DNA from: JBGPFS01 sp041483455
GTDB taxonomy: Bacteria; Chloroflexota; Limnocylindria; Limnocylindrales; CSP1-4
NCBI GenBank assembly: GCA_041483455.1
Contig: JBGPFS010000179.1
Span: forward strand, 1-5,514
Length of the DNA: 5,514 bases
Direction: 5' to 3'
The position numbers were made by a program, and so were the translations under genes. Below are positions 1-5,402 of this stretch, piece after piece; position 1 is the stretch's first letter, and every line of letters begins with the position of its first letter. The notes below the pieces were generated by a model. That model searched no databases, was not told the DNA's origin, and saw nothing but the letters and a program-made list of their open reading frames with translations.

Positions 1-305
1 ACGGGCCCGAAGATCCGGGTTCCGCGCGGGTTGCCCAGGTTATTGATGAGCACGGCCGCGTTCTCGTCGAACCGGATGTAGCTGCCGTCCGGACGGCCGT
101 ACTCCTTGGCGGTCCGGACGACGACGGCCCGGACCACGTCGCCCTTCTTGACGGCCGCGTTCGGGATCGCCTGCTTGACGGCGGCGATGATCACGTCGCC
201 GACGCCGGCCGTCCGCTTCTGCGAACGACCCATGACCCGGATGCACTCGATCGTCCGGGCACCCGTGTTGTCGGCGACCTTGAGGCGGGTCGATTCCTGG
301 ATCAC
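1..305 (-). CDS. rplN: 50S ribosomal protein L14 (partial, 3' end cut)
   Basis: The first 101 codons of L14 (about 122 in the family); the left edge removes roughly the last 20 residues. L14 binds 23S rRNA, forms an inter-subunit bridge with 16S rRNA and is the docking site of the silencing factor RsfS. The start MIQESTRLKVADNTGARTIE, then RVMGRSQKRTAGVGDVIIAA (23-42), KKGDVVRAVVVRT (53-65), the block IRFDENAAVLINNLGNPRGT (77-96) and RIFGP leave no doubt. The start is GTG at 305, overlapping the rpsQ stop (GTGA), with GGAGG 7 bases before it inside rpsQ. In the standard order this gene opens the spc operon; here there is no gap for a promoter, so spc appears to be read through from the S10 genes. 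Confidence 0.96.
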   Translation of the reverse strand, partial: MIQESTRLKVADNTGARTIECIRVMGRSQKRTAGVGDVIIAAVKQAIPNAAVKKGDVVRAVVVRTAKEYGRPDGSYIRFDENAAVLINNLGNPRGTRIFGP

Positions 306-682
306 GCCTCGGCCTCCGGCGTCGTCTCGTCACGATGCCGGCCGGGGTGGGCGGCCGCATGGATGGCTTCGGCGGTCTCCGCCTCCTCGGTCACGAGCTC
401 GGTCCCGGCCGACTCGCCGGCGCGGGCGACCACCTCGAGGAGGCGCCAGCGCTTCGTCGCCGAGAGCGGGCGCGACTCCTCGATGAGGACGGTGTCACCG
501 ACCCGGGCCTCGTTCGTCTCGTCATGGGCCTTGAACCTGGTCGTCAGCCGGATCACCCGCTTGTACAGCGGGTGGCGCGCCAGGCGCTCGACGGACACGA
601 CGATCGTCTTGTCCATCTTGTCGCTGACGACGCGGCCGACCTTGGTCTTCCGTTTGCCGGTGGTCACGGTCGCTCCTGTCAT
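302..682 (-). CDS. rpsQ: 30S ribosomal protein S17 with acidic C-terminal extension
   Basis: S17 is a primary 16S rRNA binder with an OB fold, needed for early 30S assembly. The core, residues 13-88, is unmistakable: KVGRVVSDKMDKTIVVSVER (14-33), HPLYKRV, FKAHDETNEARVGDTVLIEE (50-69) and SRPLSATKRWRLLEVV. The whole is 126 residues, whereas most S17 proteins have 80-95. The extra 38 residues (89-126) are rich in Glu and Ala and probably disordered. Two starts compete. ATG at 682 has GGGAG 8 bases upstream; GTG at 667 has AGGAG 5 bases upstream and would give 121 residues. I keep the ATG, with the GTG a real alternative. The TGA overlaps the rplN GTG by 4 bases. Confidence 0.95.
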   Translation of the reverse strand: MTGATVTTGKRKTKVGRVVSDKMDKTIVVSVERLARHPLYKRVIRLTTRFKAHDETNEARVGDTVLIEESRPLSATKRWRLLEVVARAGESAGTELVTEEAETAEAIHAAAHPGRHRDETTPEAEA

Positions 683-696
683 CGCGTGATCTCCCG

Positions 697-897
697 TCAG
701 GCCGGCCGCGCGAGCTTGCGCTCGTGCTGCACGGTCAGGATCCGCGCGATCGTTCGTCGGGTCTGCGGGATCTGGCTGTAGTCCTTGAGCTGGCGGGTCG
801 ACAGCGCGAAACGAGCCGTCCAGAGGTCCTGCTTCGCCTGCCGAAGCGCGTCGTCGAGCTCGGGGTCGGACATCGTCCGGACCTTATCGATGTCCAT
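697..897 (-). CDS. rpmC: 50S ribosomal protein L29
   Basis: A 66-residue L29, the usual size. This two-helix protein sits by the tunnel exit beside L23 and can contact trigger factor and SRP. The sequence MDIDKVRTMSDPELDDALRQ, then AKQDLWTARFALSTRQLKDY, and IPQTRRTIARILTVQHER (43-60) fit the family's two antiparallel helices. I chose the ATG at 897 over an upstream in-frame GTG at 918. The family starts at this methionine, and the AAGGAGG Shine-Dalgarno lies 9 bases before it, inside the longer reading. That site and the first codons lie within the end of rplP, giving a 14-base overlap in another frame. rpsQ begins 14 bases after the TGA. Confidence 0.96.
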   Translation of the reverse strand: MDIDKVRTMSDPELDDALRQAKQDLWTARFALSTRQLKDYSQIPQTRRTIARILTVQHERKLARPA

Positions 898-1324
898 CGG
901 TCGACGCCTCCTTGACACCCTCGCGGATGACGACCCTGGTCGACACGGGCAGCTTGTGGCTCGCGAGGCGCATCGCCTCGACGGCCTCGGACTGGGCGAT
1001 GCCGGCCATCTCGAACAGGATCCGGCCGGGCTTCACCACCGCGACCCAGTGGTCCGGGGCGCCCTTGCCCGAGCCCATCCGGGTCTCGGCGGGCTTCTTG
1101 GTCGCGGGCTTGTCGGGGAAGATCCGGATCCAGATCTTGCCGCCGCGCTTGACCGACCGGGTCATCGCCCGGCGGGCGGCCTCGATCTGACGGCTGGTGA
1201 TCCAGGCCGGCTCCATCGTGGCGAGACCGAACTCGCCGAACGCGACCGTGTGGCCGCCCTTGGCCTGCCCGGACATCCGGCCGCGCATCACTTTGCGGTG
1301 CTTGACCCGTCGCGGCATCAACAT
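884..1324 (-). CDS. rplP: 50S ribosomal protein L16
   Basis: A 146-residue L16, slightly longer than the 136-144 usual. L16 is a late-assembly protein that helps position tRNA in the A and P sites. MLMPRRVKHRKVMRGRMSGQ at the start, RQIEAARRAMTR (45-56), GGKIWIRIFPDKPATKKPAE (61-80) and RMGSGKGAPDHWVAVVKPGR (82-101) are clear signatures. Arg82 aligns with the E. coli arginine hydroxylated by RoxA (YcfD). The end REGVKEASTDGHR goes beyond the usual core, and its last codons overlap rpmC by 14 bases. The start ATG at 1324 fits the family (MLMP), but a second ATG at 1318 is possible. The Shine-Dalgarno is poor (a G-rich run only), so translation probably depends on coupling to rpsC, which ends 2 bases before. 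Confidence 0.97.
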   Translation of the reverse strand: MLMPRRVKHRKVMRGRMSGQAKGGHTVAFGEFGLATMEPAWITSRQIEAARRAMTRSVKRGGKIWIRIFPDKPATKKPAETRMGSGKGAPDHWVAVVKPGRILFEMAGIAQSEAVEAMRLASHKLPVSTRVVIREGVKEASTDGHR

Positions 1325-1326
1325 CG

Positions 1327-2004
1327 CTACACCGCCCCCGCCGAAACGGCCGGCTGGCCCTGCTCGCGCGGGGCGCGCTCGGGCTGGATGTCGCCGCGGT
1401 AGATCCAGACCTTGACGCCGATGGCGCCGTAGGTCGTGCGGGCCAGGACCTGGCCGTAGCTGATGTCGGCGCGGAGCGTCCCGAGCGGGATCCGGCCGTC
1501 CTTGTCCCACTCGCGACGGGCCATCTCGGAGCCGCCGAGGCGACCTGCGACCATGATCTTCACGCCCTTCGCGCCGGCCTTCATCGTCCGCTGGATGCCC
1601 TGCTTCATCGCCTTGCGGAAGGCGATCCGCCGGACGAGCTGCTGGGCGATGTTGACCGCGACGAGATGGGCGTCGAGCTCGGGCTGGCGGATCTCCTTGA
1701 TCTCGAGCTTCACCTTCCGCTTCGAGATCGCGCCGATCTGCTGGCGGAGGATCTCGACGTTCTGGCCGCCCTTGCCGATCACGATGCCCGGCTTGGCCGT
1801 GTGGACCGTGACCGTCACATGGTTGATCCCGCGCTCGATCTCGGTCTGGCTGACGCTCGCGTTGGCGAGCCGCTTGTCGACCAGCTTGCGGATCGCGATG
1901 TCCTCCTGGACGAGGATGGTGTAGTCCTTGTCGGCGTACCACTTCGCGGTCCAGGTGCGCGAGACACCGAGCCGGAAGCCGTACGGGTGGACCTTGTGTC
2001 CCAT
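1327..2004 (-). CDS. rpsC: 30S ribosomal protein S3
   Basis: A 225-residue S3, close to the 210-240 typical of the family. With S4 and S5 it rings the mRNA entry channel and takes part in the ribosome's mRNA unwinding. The order is standard: N-terminal MGHKVHPYGFRLGVSRTW, a KH type 2 domain with GIVIGKGGQNVEILR (73-87), then the C-terminal domain with VAGRLGGSEMARREW (152-166), IPLGTLRADISYG (172-184) and TYGAIGVKVWIYRGD (191-205). The basic patch FRKAMK at 129-134 aligns with the E. coli arginines and lysine tied to helicase activity. The last 20 residues are a variable Pro/Ala-rich tail. The ATG has GGGAGG 8 bases before it, within the end of rplV. rplP starts 2 bases after the TAG. Confidence 0.98.
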   Translation of the reverse strand: MGHKVHPYGFRLGVSRTWTAKWYADKDYTILVQEDIAIRKLVDKRLANASVSQTEIERGINHVTVTVHTAKPGIVIGKGGQNVEILRQQIGAISKRKVKLEIKEIRQPELDAHLVAVNIAQQLVRRIAFRKAMKQGIQRTMKAGAKGVKIMVAGRLGGSEMARREWDKDGRIPLGTLRADISYGQVLARTTYGAIGVKVWIYRGDIQPERAPREQGQPAVSAGAV

Positions 2005-2007
2005 CGG

Positions 2008-2346
2008 CTAGGCCTCCCGATCCTCGACGACGACCGTGATGTGCGTCATCGGCTTGTGGATCGGAAAGGCCCGACCCTGGGCGCGCGGCCGGAATCGCTT
2101 GATCGTCGGGCCCTCGTTCGCGTGGGCCTCGACGACCACCAGATCGTCGGCCGAAAGGTTGTGGTTGTTCTCGGCGTTCGCCGTCGCGCTCTTGAGGACG
2201 AGCGCCACGTCGCGCGCAGCGTGCTGGGGCATGAACCGGAGGAGGGCGGCCGCCTCTTCCACCTTCTTGCCGCGGATCGCCAGGGTGACGAGCCGGGCCT
2301 TCCGGGTAGAGCCGCGGAGGTATTTCGCCGTCGCGGAAACGCGCAC
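2008..2346 (-). CDS. rplV: 50S ribosomal protein L22
   Basis: A 112-residue L22, the usual length. L22 touches all 23S rRNA domains; its long beta hairpin reaches the tunnel wall opposite L4. The start MRVSATAKYLRGSTRKARLV, the central SATANAENNHNL (53-64) and the hairpin NEGPTIKRFRPRAQGRAFPI (77-96) followed by HKPMTHITVVV identify it. The hairpin tip, where insertions or deletions cause macrolide resistance elsewhere, has ordinary length. The start is GTG at 2346, with AGGAG 8 bases before it spanning the rpsS stop, so coupling with rpsS is likely. rpsC begins 3 bases after the stop. Confidence 0.98.
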   Translation of the reverse strand: MRVSATAKYLRGSTRKARLVTLAIRGKKVEEAAALLRFMPQHAARDVALVLKSATANAENNHNLSADDLVVVEAHANEGPTIKRFRPRAQGRAFPIHKPMTHITVVVEDREA

Positions 2347-2357
2347 GATCCGCTCTC

Positions 2358-2642
2358 CTACTTCAACGAGGTCGAGCGCTCGGTGTGCTTTCCGTGCCCG
2401 CGGTAGGTGCGGGTCGGAGAGAACTCGCCGAGACGGTGGCCGACCATGTTCTCGGTCACGTAGACCGGGATGTGCTTCTTGCCGTTGTAGACGGCCACGG
2501 TGTGGCCGATGAAGTCGGGGAAGATGACCGAGGCGCGCGACCAGGTCTTGACGACCTGCTTCTCGCTGCGCTTGTTCATCTCCTGGACGCGCCCGAGGAG
2601 GCGCGCCTCCACGAACGGTCCCTTCTTGACGGATCGCGACAC
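2358..2642 (-). CDS. rpsS: 30S ribosomal protein S19
   Basis: A 94-residue S19, within the normal 90-95. It forms part of the 30S head, with S13, near the A-site tRNA and bridge to L5. MSRSVKKGPFVEARLL at the start, KTWSRASVIFPDFIGHTVAV (32-51) and VYVTENMVGHRLGEFSPTRT (60-79), then YRGH, are almost consensus. The start is GTG at 2642. It is supported by a very strong GAGGAGGT site in the 18-base gap after rplB, and by the alignment of the family's N terminus (the protein begins exactly at the expected Ser-Arg-Ser). The stop TAG is followed 11 bases later by rplV. Confidence 0.98.
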   Translation of the reverse strand: MSRSVKKGPFVEARLLGRVQEMNKRSEKQVVKTWSRASVIFPDFIGHTVAVYNGKKHIPVYVTENMVGHRLGEFSPTRTYRGHGKHTERSTSLK

Positions 2643-2660
2643 GGGGTTACCTCCTCTCCG

Positions 2661-3488
2661 TTACTTGCGGTGCCTGGATCGGACGATCAGTCGCCCGGAC
2701 AGCTTGTTCCGGCGGGTCCGGTAGCCCATCGCGGGCTTGCCCCACGGCGTCTTGGGCGGCATGCCGGTCGGCGACTTGCCCTCGCCGCCGCCGTGCGGAT
2801 GGTCGCGCGGGTTCATCACGACGCCGCGGACCTCCGGTCGCTGGCCGAGGTGCCGGGCCCGACCGGCCTTGCCGAGGTTCTGGTTCTCGTGGTCGAGATT
2901 GCCGACCTGGCCGACGGTGGCCATGCACCGGATGCTCACCCGACGGACCTCCCCGGAAGGAAGGCGGACCTGGGCGTAGTCGCCCTCCTTCGCCAGGAGC
3001 TGGGCCGCCACGCCGGCGGACCGGACGATCTGGCCGCCCTTGCCCGGGACGAGCTCGATGTTGTGGATCGTCGTGCCCAACGGGATGTTGGCGATCGGCA
3101 GGGCGTTGCCGACGCGCGCCTCGGCCTCCGGTCCGGCGACGACCACGTCGCCCACCTTGAGCCCGTGGGGCAGGAGCATGTAGCGCTTCTCGCCGTCGCG
3201 GTAATAGAGCAGGCCGATCCGCGCCGATCGGTTCGGGTCGTACTCGATCGTCGCCAGGCGGGCGGGCACGCCGATCTTGTCGCGCTTGAAGTCGATCCGG
3301 CGATAGGCCTGCTTCTCACCGCCGCCGCGATGGCGGACCGTCATGCGGCCGGCGTTGTTCCGCCCGGAGCCTCGCTTCTGGGGCTCGAGGAGCGGCTTGT
3401 GCGGCTCTCGGGTCGTGATCTCCTCGAACGTCGAGCGGGTCATCTGGCGGAGACCCGGCGAGGTCGGCTTGTAGCTGCGCAGCGGCAT
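2661..3488 (-). CDS. rplB: 50S ribosomal protein L2
   Basis: A 275-residue L2, full length for bacteria. L2 is a primary 23S rRNA binder needed for subunit association and peptidyl transferase activity. The N-terminal RNA-binding OB-fold part contains GRNNAGRMTVRHRGGGEKQA (42-61) and IDFKRDK (65-71). The C-terminal part has GQVGNLDHEN (193-202) and the most conserved segment of the family, MNPRDHPHGGGEG at 225-237, with the histidine corresponding to E. coli His229, whose change disturbs peptidyl transfer. The ending SGRLIVRSRHRK is the usual basic tail. The ATG at 3488 is 3 bases after rplW and uses a GAGGGGGT-like site inside the rplW end. An 18-base gap follows, holding the rpsS Shine-Dalgarno. 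Confidence 0.98.
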   Translation of the reverse strand: MPLRSYKPTSPGLRQMTRSTFEEITTREPHKPLLEPQKRGSGRNNAGRMTVRHRGGGEKQAYRRIDFKRDKIGVPARLATIEYDPNRSARIGLLYYRDGEKRYMLLPHGLKVGDVVVAGPEAEARVGNALPIANIPLGTTIHNIELVPGKGGQIVRSAGVAAQLLAKEGDYAQVRLPSGEVRRVSIRCMATVGQVGNLDHENQNLGKAGRARHLGQRPEVRGVVMNPRDHPHGGGEGKSPTGMPPKTPWGKPAMGYRTRRNKLSGRLIVRSRHRK

Positions 3489-3491
3489 CGT

Positions 3492-3794
3492 CTAGACCCC
3501 CTCGAAGAATTCGATCTTCTGGCCGGCAGCCAGGGTGACGACGGCCTTCCGCCAGGGGGTCGTGAAGCCCGTGATCCGACCGCGCTTCGTGCCGCGGCGC
3601 TTCTCCTTGGCCTTGGTGGTGAGGACGTTCACGCCCGTCACCTGGACCTTGAAGAGCTCCTCGACGGCGGCCTTGATCTGGATCTTGTTCGCGTCGTCGT
3701 GGACGGCGAAGGTGTACTTCCCGCGGCCGCTCTCGTCCATCGACTTCTCGCTGATGACCGGGCGGAGGATGATCTCGTGGGCGGTCAGGCTCAT
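3492..3794 (-). CDS. rplW: 50S ribosomal protein L23
   Basis: A 100-residue L23, the normal bacterial length. L23 lies at the exit of the peptide tunnel and is the docking site for trigger factor and SRP. The motif RPVISEKS at 11-18 is the family hallmark; Glu16 matches E. coli Glu18, the trigger factor contact. The basic loop KAKEKRRGTKRGRITGF at 61-77 and the end TPWRKAVVTLAAGQKIEFFE are also typical. The ATG overlaps the rplD stop by 4 bases and is preceded by a strong AGGAGGT within the rplD coding end. rplB starts 3 bases after the stop. Confidence 0.98.
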   Translation of the reverse strand: MSLTAHEIILRPVISEKSMDESGRGKYTFAVHDDANKIQIKAAVEELFKVQVTGVNVLTTKAKEKRRGTKRGRITGFTTPWRKAVVTLAAGQKIEFFEGV

Positions 3795-4414
3795 CCGTAC
3801 ACCTCCTGCATCCGGGCGAGCGCGGGCTGCTCGATGACGACGGTGTCCGCCTTGAGCACGTCGACGACGTTGAGGGAATCGGCCAGGATGATCTCGACGG
3901 TCGGCAGGTTGCGCGACGAGAGCCGGAGGCGCTCGTCCGTGCTCGGCGCGACGACCAGCACCCGGCCGCTCGCCCCCACGGCCGCCAGGATCCCGACGAA
4001 GTCCCTGGTCCGGATCTCCTCGAGCGAGAAGGCGTCGATGACCTTGATGGCGCTGTCGTCGAACTTGGCGGTCAGGGCGCCCCGCAGGGCGGCCTGCTTC
4101 ATCTTGCGCGGGAGCCGCTGGGCGTACGAGCGCGGATGCGGTCCGAACACGACACCGCCGCCCCGGAAGTGCGGGGCGGTCCGGTGGCCCTGGCGGGCCC
4201 GGCCGGTCCCCTTCTGGCGGTACGGCTTGCGACCGCCGCCGCGGACCTCGCCGCGGGTCTTCGTGTCGTGGGTCCCGAGGTGACGTCCCGCGAGCTGCGC
4301 GGTCACCACCTGGTGGAGGACGGCCGTGTTGATCGGGGCGGCGAACAGCTCCTCGCTGAGCTCGACGCTGCCGATCGAGGCGCCCGTCCGGTCGTAGAGG
4401 GTGGTCTGGGGCAT
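3791..4414 (-). CDS. rplD: 50S ribosomal protein L4
   Basis: A 207-residue L4 (L4/L1e family, usual length about 200). It binds 23S rRNA and its extended loop lines the narrow part of the peptide exit tunnel. The loop signature GRKPYRQKGTGRARQG is at 61-76, followed by GGGVVFGPHPRSYAQRLPRK at 85-104. The loop contains the Lys-Gly segment where macrolide-resistance changes occur in other bacteria, and it looks wild type. In E. coli L4 also represses the S10 operon through the leader before rpsJ. That leader cannot exist here in the same place, so autoregulation, if any, must use another site. The gene starts 2 bases after rplC and its TGA overlaps the rplW ATG (ATGA), which points to translational coupling. 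Confidence 0.98.
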   Translation of the reverse strand: MPQTTLYDRTGASIGSVELSEELFAAPINTAVLHQVVTAQLAGRHLGTHDTKTRGEVRGGGRKPYRQKGTGRARQGHRTAPHFRGGGVVFGPHPRSYAQRLPRKMKQAALRGALTAKFDDSAIKVIDAFSLEEIRTRDFVGILAAVGASGRVLVVAPSTDERLRLSSRNLPTVEIILADSLNVVDVLKADTVVIEQPALARMQEVYG

Positions 4415-4416
4415 CG

Positions 4417-5028
4417 TCAGGCCTTCTTCACGAGGATGAGCGCGTTCCGACTGCCCGGCAGCGTCCCCTTCACGAGGAGGAGGTTCCGCTCCGGGTCGGT
4501 CCGGACGATGCGCACCTTCTTGATCGTGACCCGCTCATCGCCCATGTGGCCGGCCATGCGCATCCCCTTGTAGACGCGGCCCGGGGTCGTGCCCGGTCCG
4601 ATCGAGCCCGGCGCCCGATGGTGGTCGGAGCCGTGGGTCTTCGGCCCGCGCTTGAAGTTGTGGCGCTTGATGTGGCCGGCGAAGCCCTTGCCCTTCGAGA
4701 TCCCGGTCACGTCGACCAGGTCGCCAGCGCTGAAGAGATCGCCGATGGACAGTGTCTGGCCGACGCTGAACCCGTCGACGTCGGCGACGCGGAACTCCCG
4801 GATCGTGGCGACCTGGGGGAGGTCGCGAAGCTGCCCGGCCTCGGGCTTGCTGAGCTTGCGGCTCGGCTCCGTGCCGATCTGGACGGCCGTATAGCCGTCG
4901 CGCTCGGGCGTGCGCAGCCGGGTCACGGTATTCGGCGCGACGGACAGGACGCTCACCGCGACCATCGTTCCGTCGGCCTGGAAGACCTGGGTCACGCCGA
5001 CCTTGCGGCCGATCAGCCCGATGCTCAT
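4417..5028 (-). CDS. rplC: 50S ribosomal protein L3
   Basis: A 203-residue protein, normal for bacterial L3, which binds 23S rRNA early in assembly and sends a long loop toward the peptidyl transferase centre. The start MSIGLIGRKVGVTQVF is typical. The loop region is clear: GKGFAGHIKRHNFKRGPKTH at 113-132, then GSDHHRAPGSIG and the end of the family signature, RNLLLVKGTLPG, at 181-192. The E. coli loop SIGQNQTPG reads SIGPGTTPG here (142-150), so the glutamine methylated by PrmB in E. coli is missing, as in many non-proteobacterial L3 proteins. The ATG at 5028 has only a modest GGGA Shine-Dalgarno. It lies after a spacer with a hairpin and a short frame overlapping its start. rplD follows after 2 bases. 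Confidence 0.98.
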   Translation of the reverse strand: MSIGLIGRKVGVTQVFQADGTMVAVSVLSVAPNTVTRLRTPERDGYTAVQIGTEPSRKLSKPEAGQLRDLPQVATIREFRVADVDGFSVGQTLSIGDLFSAGDLVDVTGISKGKGFAGHIKRHNFKRGPKTHGSDHHRAPGSIGPGTTPGRVYKGMRMAGHMGDERVTIKKVRIVRTDPERNLLLVKGTLPGSRNALILVKKA

Positions 5029-5090
5029 GACTGCGTTCCCTGGTTGGTCTCGACCGTGCCGCCGGTCGATCCGATGCTCATCGCGGACAT
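5025..5090 (-). other. Possible 21-codon bridging ORF between rpsJ and rplC
   Basis: The spacer contains an open frame of 21 codons. Its ATG (5090-5088) shares one base with the rpsJ stop (TGATG) and its TGA (5027-5025) overlaps the rplC start (ATGA). The peptide would read MSAMSIGSTGGTVETNQGTQ plus S, rich in Ser, Gly and Thr and unlike any ribosomal protein I know. I see no good Shine-Dalgarno; translation would depend on reinitiation after rpsJ. An inner ATG at 5081 begins with the same 11 bases as rplC (ATGAGCATCGG). A 66-base open frame is easily found by chance in GC-rich DNA, so this may be only a spacer. If translated, its role would more likely be to carry ribosomes to rplC than to make a functional peptide. 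Confidence 0.2.
5050..5069 (-). promoter_or_regulatory. Hairpin in the rpsJ-rplC spacer
   Basis: In the mRNA sense the spacer holds TCGACCG, a 6-base loop (GCGGCA) and CGGTCGA: a perfect 7-bp stem with five G-C pairs. It lies 21 bases before the rplC start and just ahead of its weak Shine-Dalgarno. No U-run follows (the next bases are GACCAACC), so it is not an intrinsic terminator. It could tune rplC translation, be a processing site or bind a protein, or have no function. The inverted repeat is seen directly; any role is inferred. Confidence 0.4.
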
Positions 5091-5398
5091 CACATCTTGA
5101 TCTCGATGTCGACGCCCGCAGCCAGCGAGAGTCGCATCAGGGCGTCGACCGTCTTGGCACTCGGATCCAGGATGTCCACGAGCCGCTTATGGGTGCGGAT
5201 CTCGAACTGCTCCCGGCTGTCCTTGTCGATGAACGGCGACCGGATGACGGTGAACTTCTCGATCCGGGTCGGCAGCGGGACCGGGCCGACGACGTCCGCG
5301 CCGGTGCGCTGGGCCGTCTCCACGATCTGAGCCGCCGACTGATCGAGCAGGCGGTGGTCGTAGGCCTTGAGGCGGATCCTGATCCGCTGCTTCGCCAT
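5090..5398 (-). CDS. rpsJ: 30S ribosomal protein S10
   Basis: A 102-residue protein of the usual S10 length. S10 sits in the head of the 30S subunit; in E. coli it also pairs with NusB in transcription antitermination. The start (MAKQRIRIRLKAYDHRLLDQ) and the block RSPFIDKDSREQFEIRTHKR at residues 53-72, followed by LVDI, are classic S10 signatures. The ATG at 5398 is preceded by GGAG with a 7-base spacing, and this Shine-Dalgarno lies across the end of tuf, so translation is probably coupled to tuf. In E. coli rpsJ opens its operon behind a long L4-responsive leader. Here the tuf-rpsJ gap is only 4 bases, so such a leader is absent. The next gene, rplC, follows after an unusual 61-base spacer. 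Confidence 0.98.
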   Translation of the reverse strand: MAKQRIRIRLKAYDHRLLDQSAAQIVETAQRTGADVVGPVPLPTRIEKFTVIRSPFIDKDSREQFEIRTHKRLVDILDPSAKTVDALMRLSLAAGVDIEIKM

Positions 5399-5402
5399 CG
5401 TC

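Noticed and set aside
40..360. A 106-codon minus-strand frame near the left edge
   Set aside because: It is rplN and the end of rpsQ read out of frame, almost all Arg, Gly, Asp and Pro. The L14 frame from GTG 305 explains the sequence.
697..918. A longer rpmC starting at GTG 918
   Set aside because: The extra residues (SRRRRP) are the translated Shine-Dalgarno region, and L29 homologues start at the ATG at 897.
884..1942. A 352-codon minus-strand frame that would fuse an Arg-rich N-terminal half to L16
   Set aside because: The first 206 codons are rpsC read in the wrong frame (Arg/Asp/Pro-rich). Only the part from 1324 on is real, as L16. rpsC in its own frame is a perfect S3.
1666..2406. 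A 246-codon plus-strand frame opposite rpsC and rplV
   Set aside because: It is antisense to two certain ribosomal protein genes, with no domain and a composition typical of a GC shadow.
2385..4283. A 632-codon open frame on the plus strand, the longest in the window
   Set aside because: It lies antisense to rpsS, rplB, rplW and most of rplD, all certain genes. Its translation is low-complexity (rich in Arg, Leu, Asp, Val and Gly) with no recognisable domain. Long antisense frames are expected opposite GC-rich genes with G/C third positions.
5050..5069. The spacer hairpin as an intrinsic terminator of rpsJ
   Set aside because: There is no U-run after the stem, and termination here would cut off the essential downstream genes.
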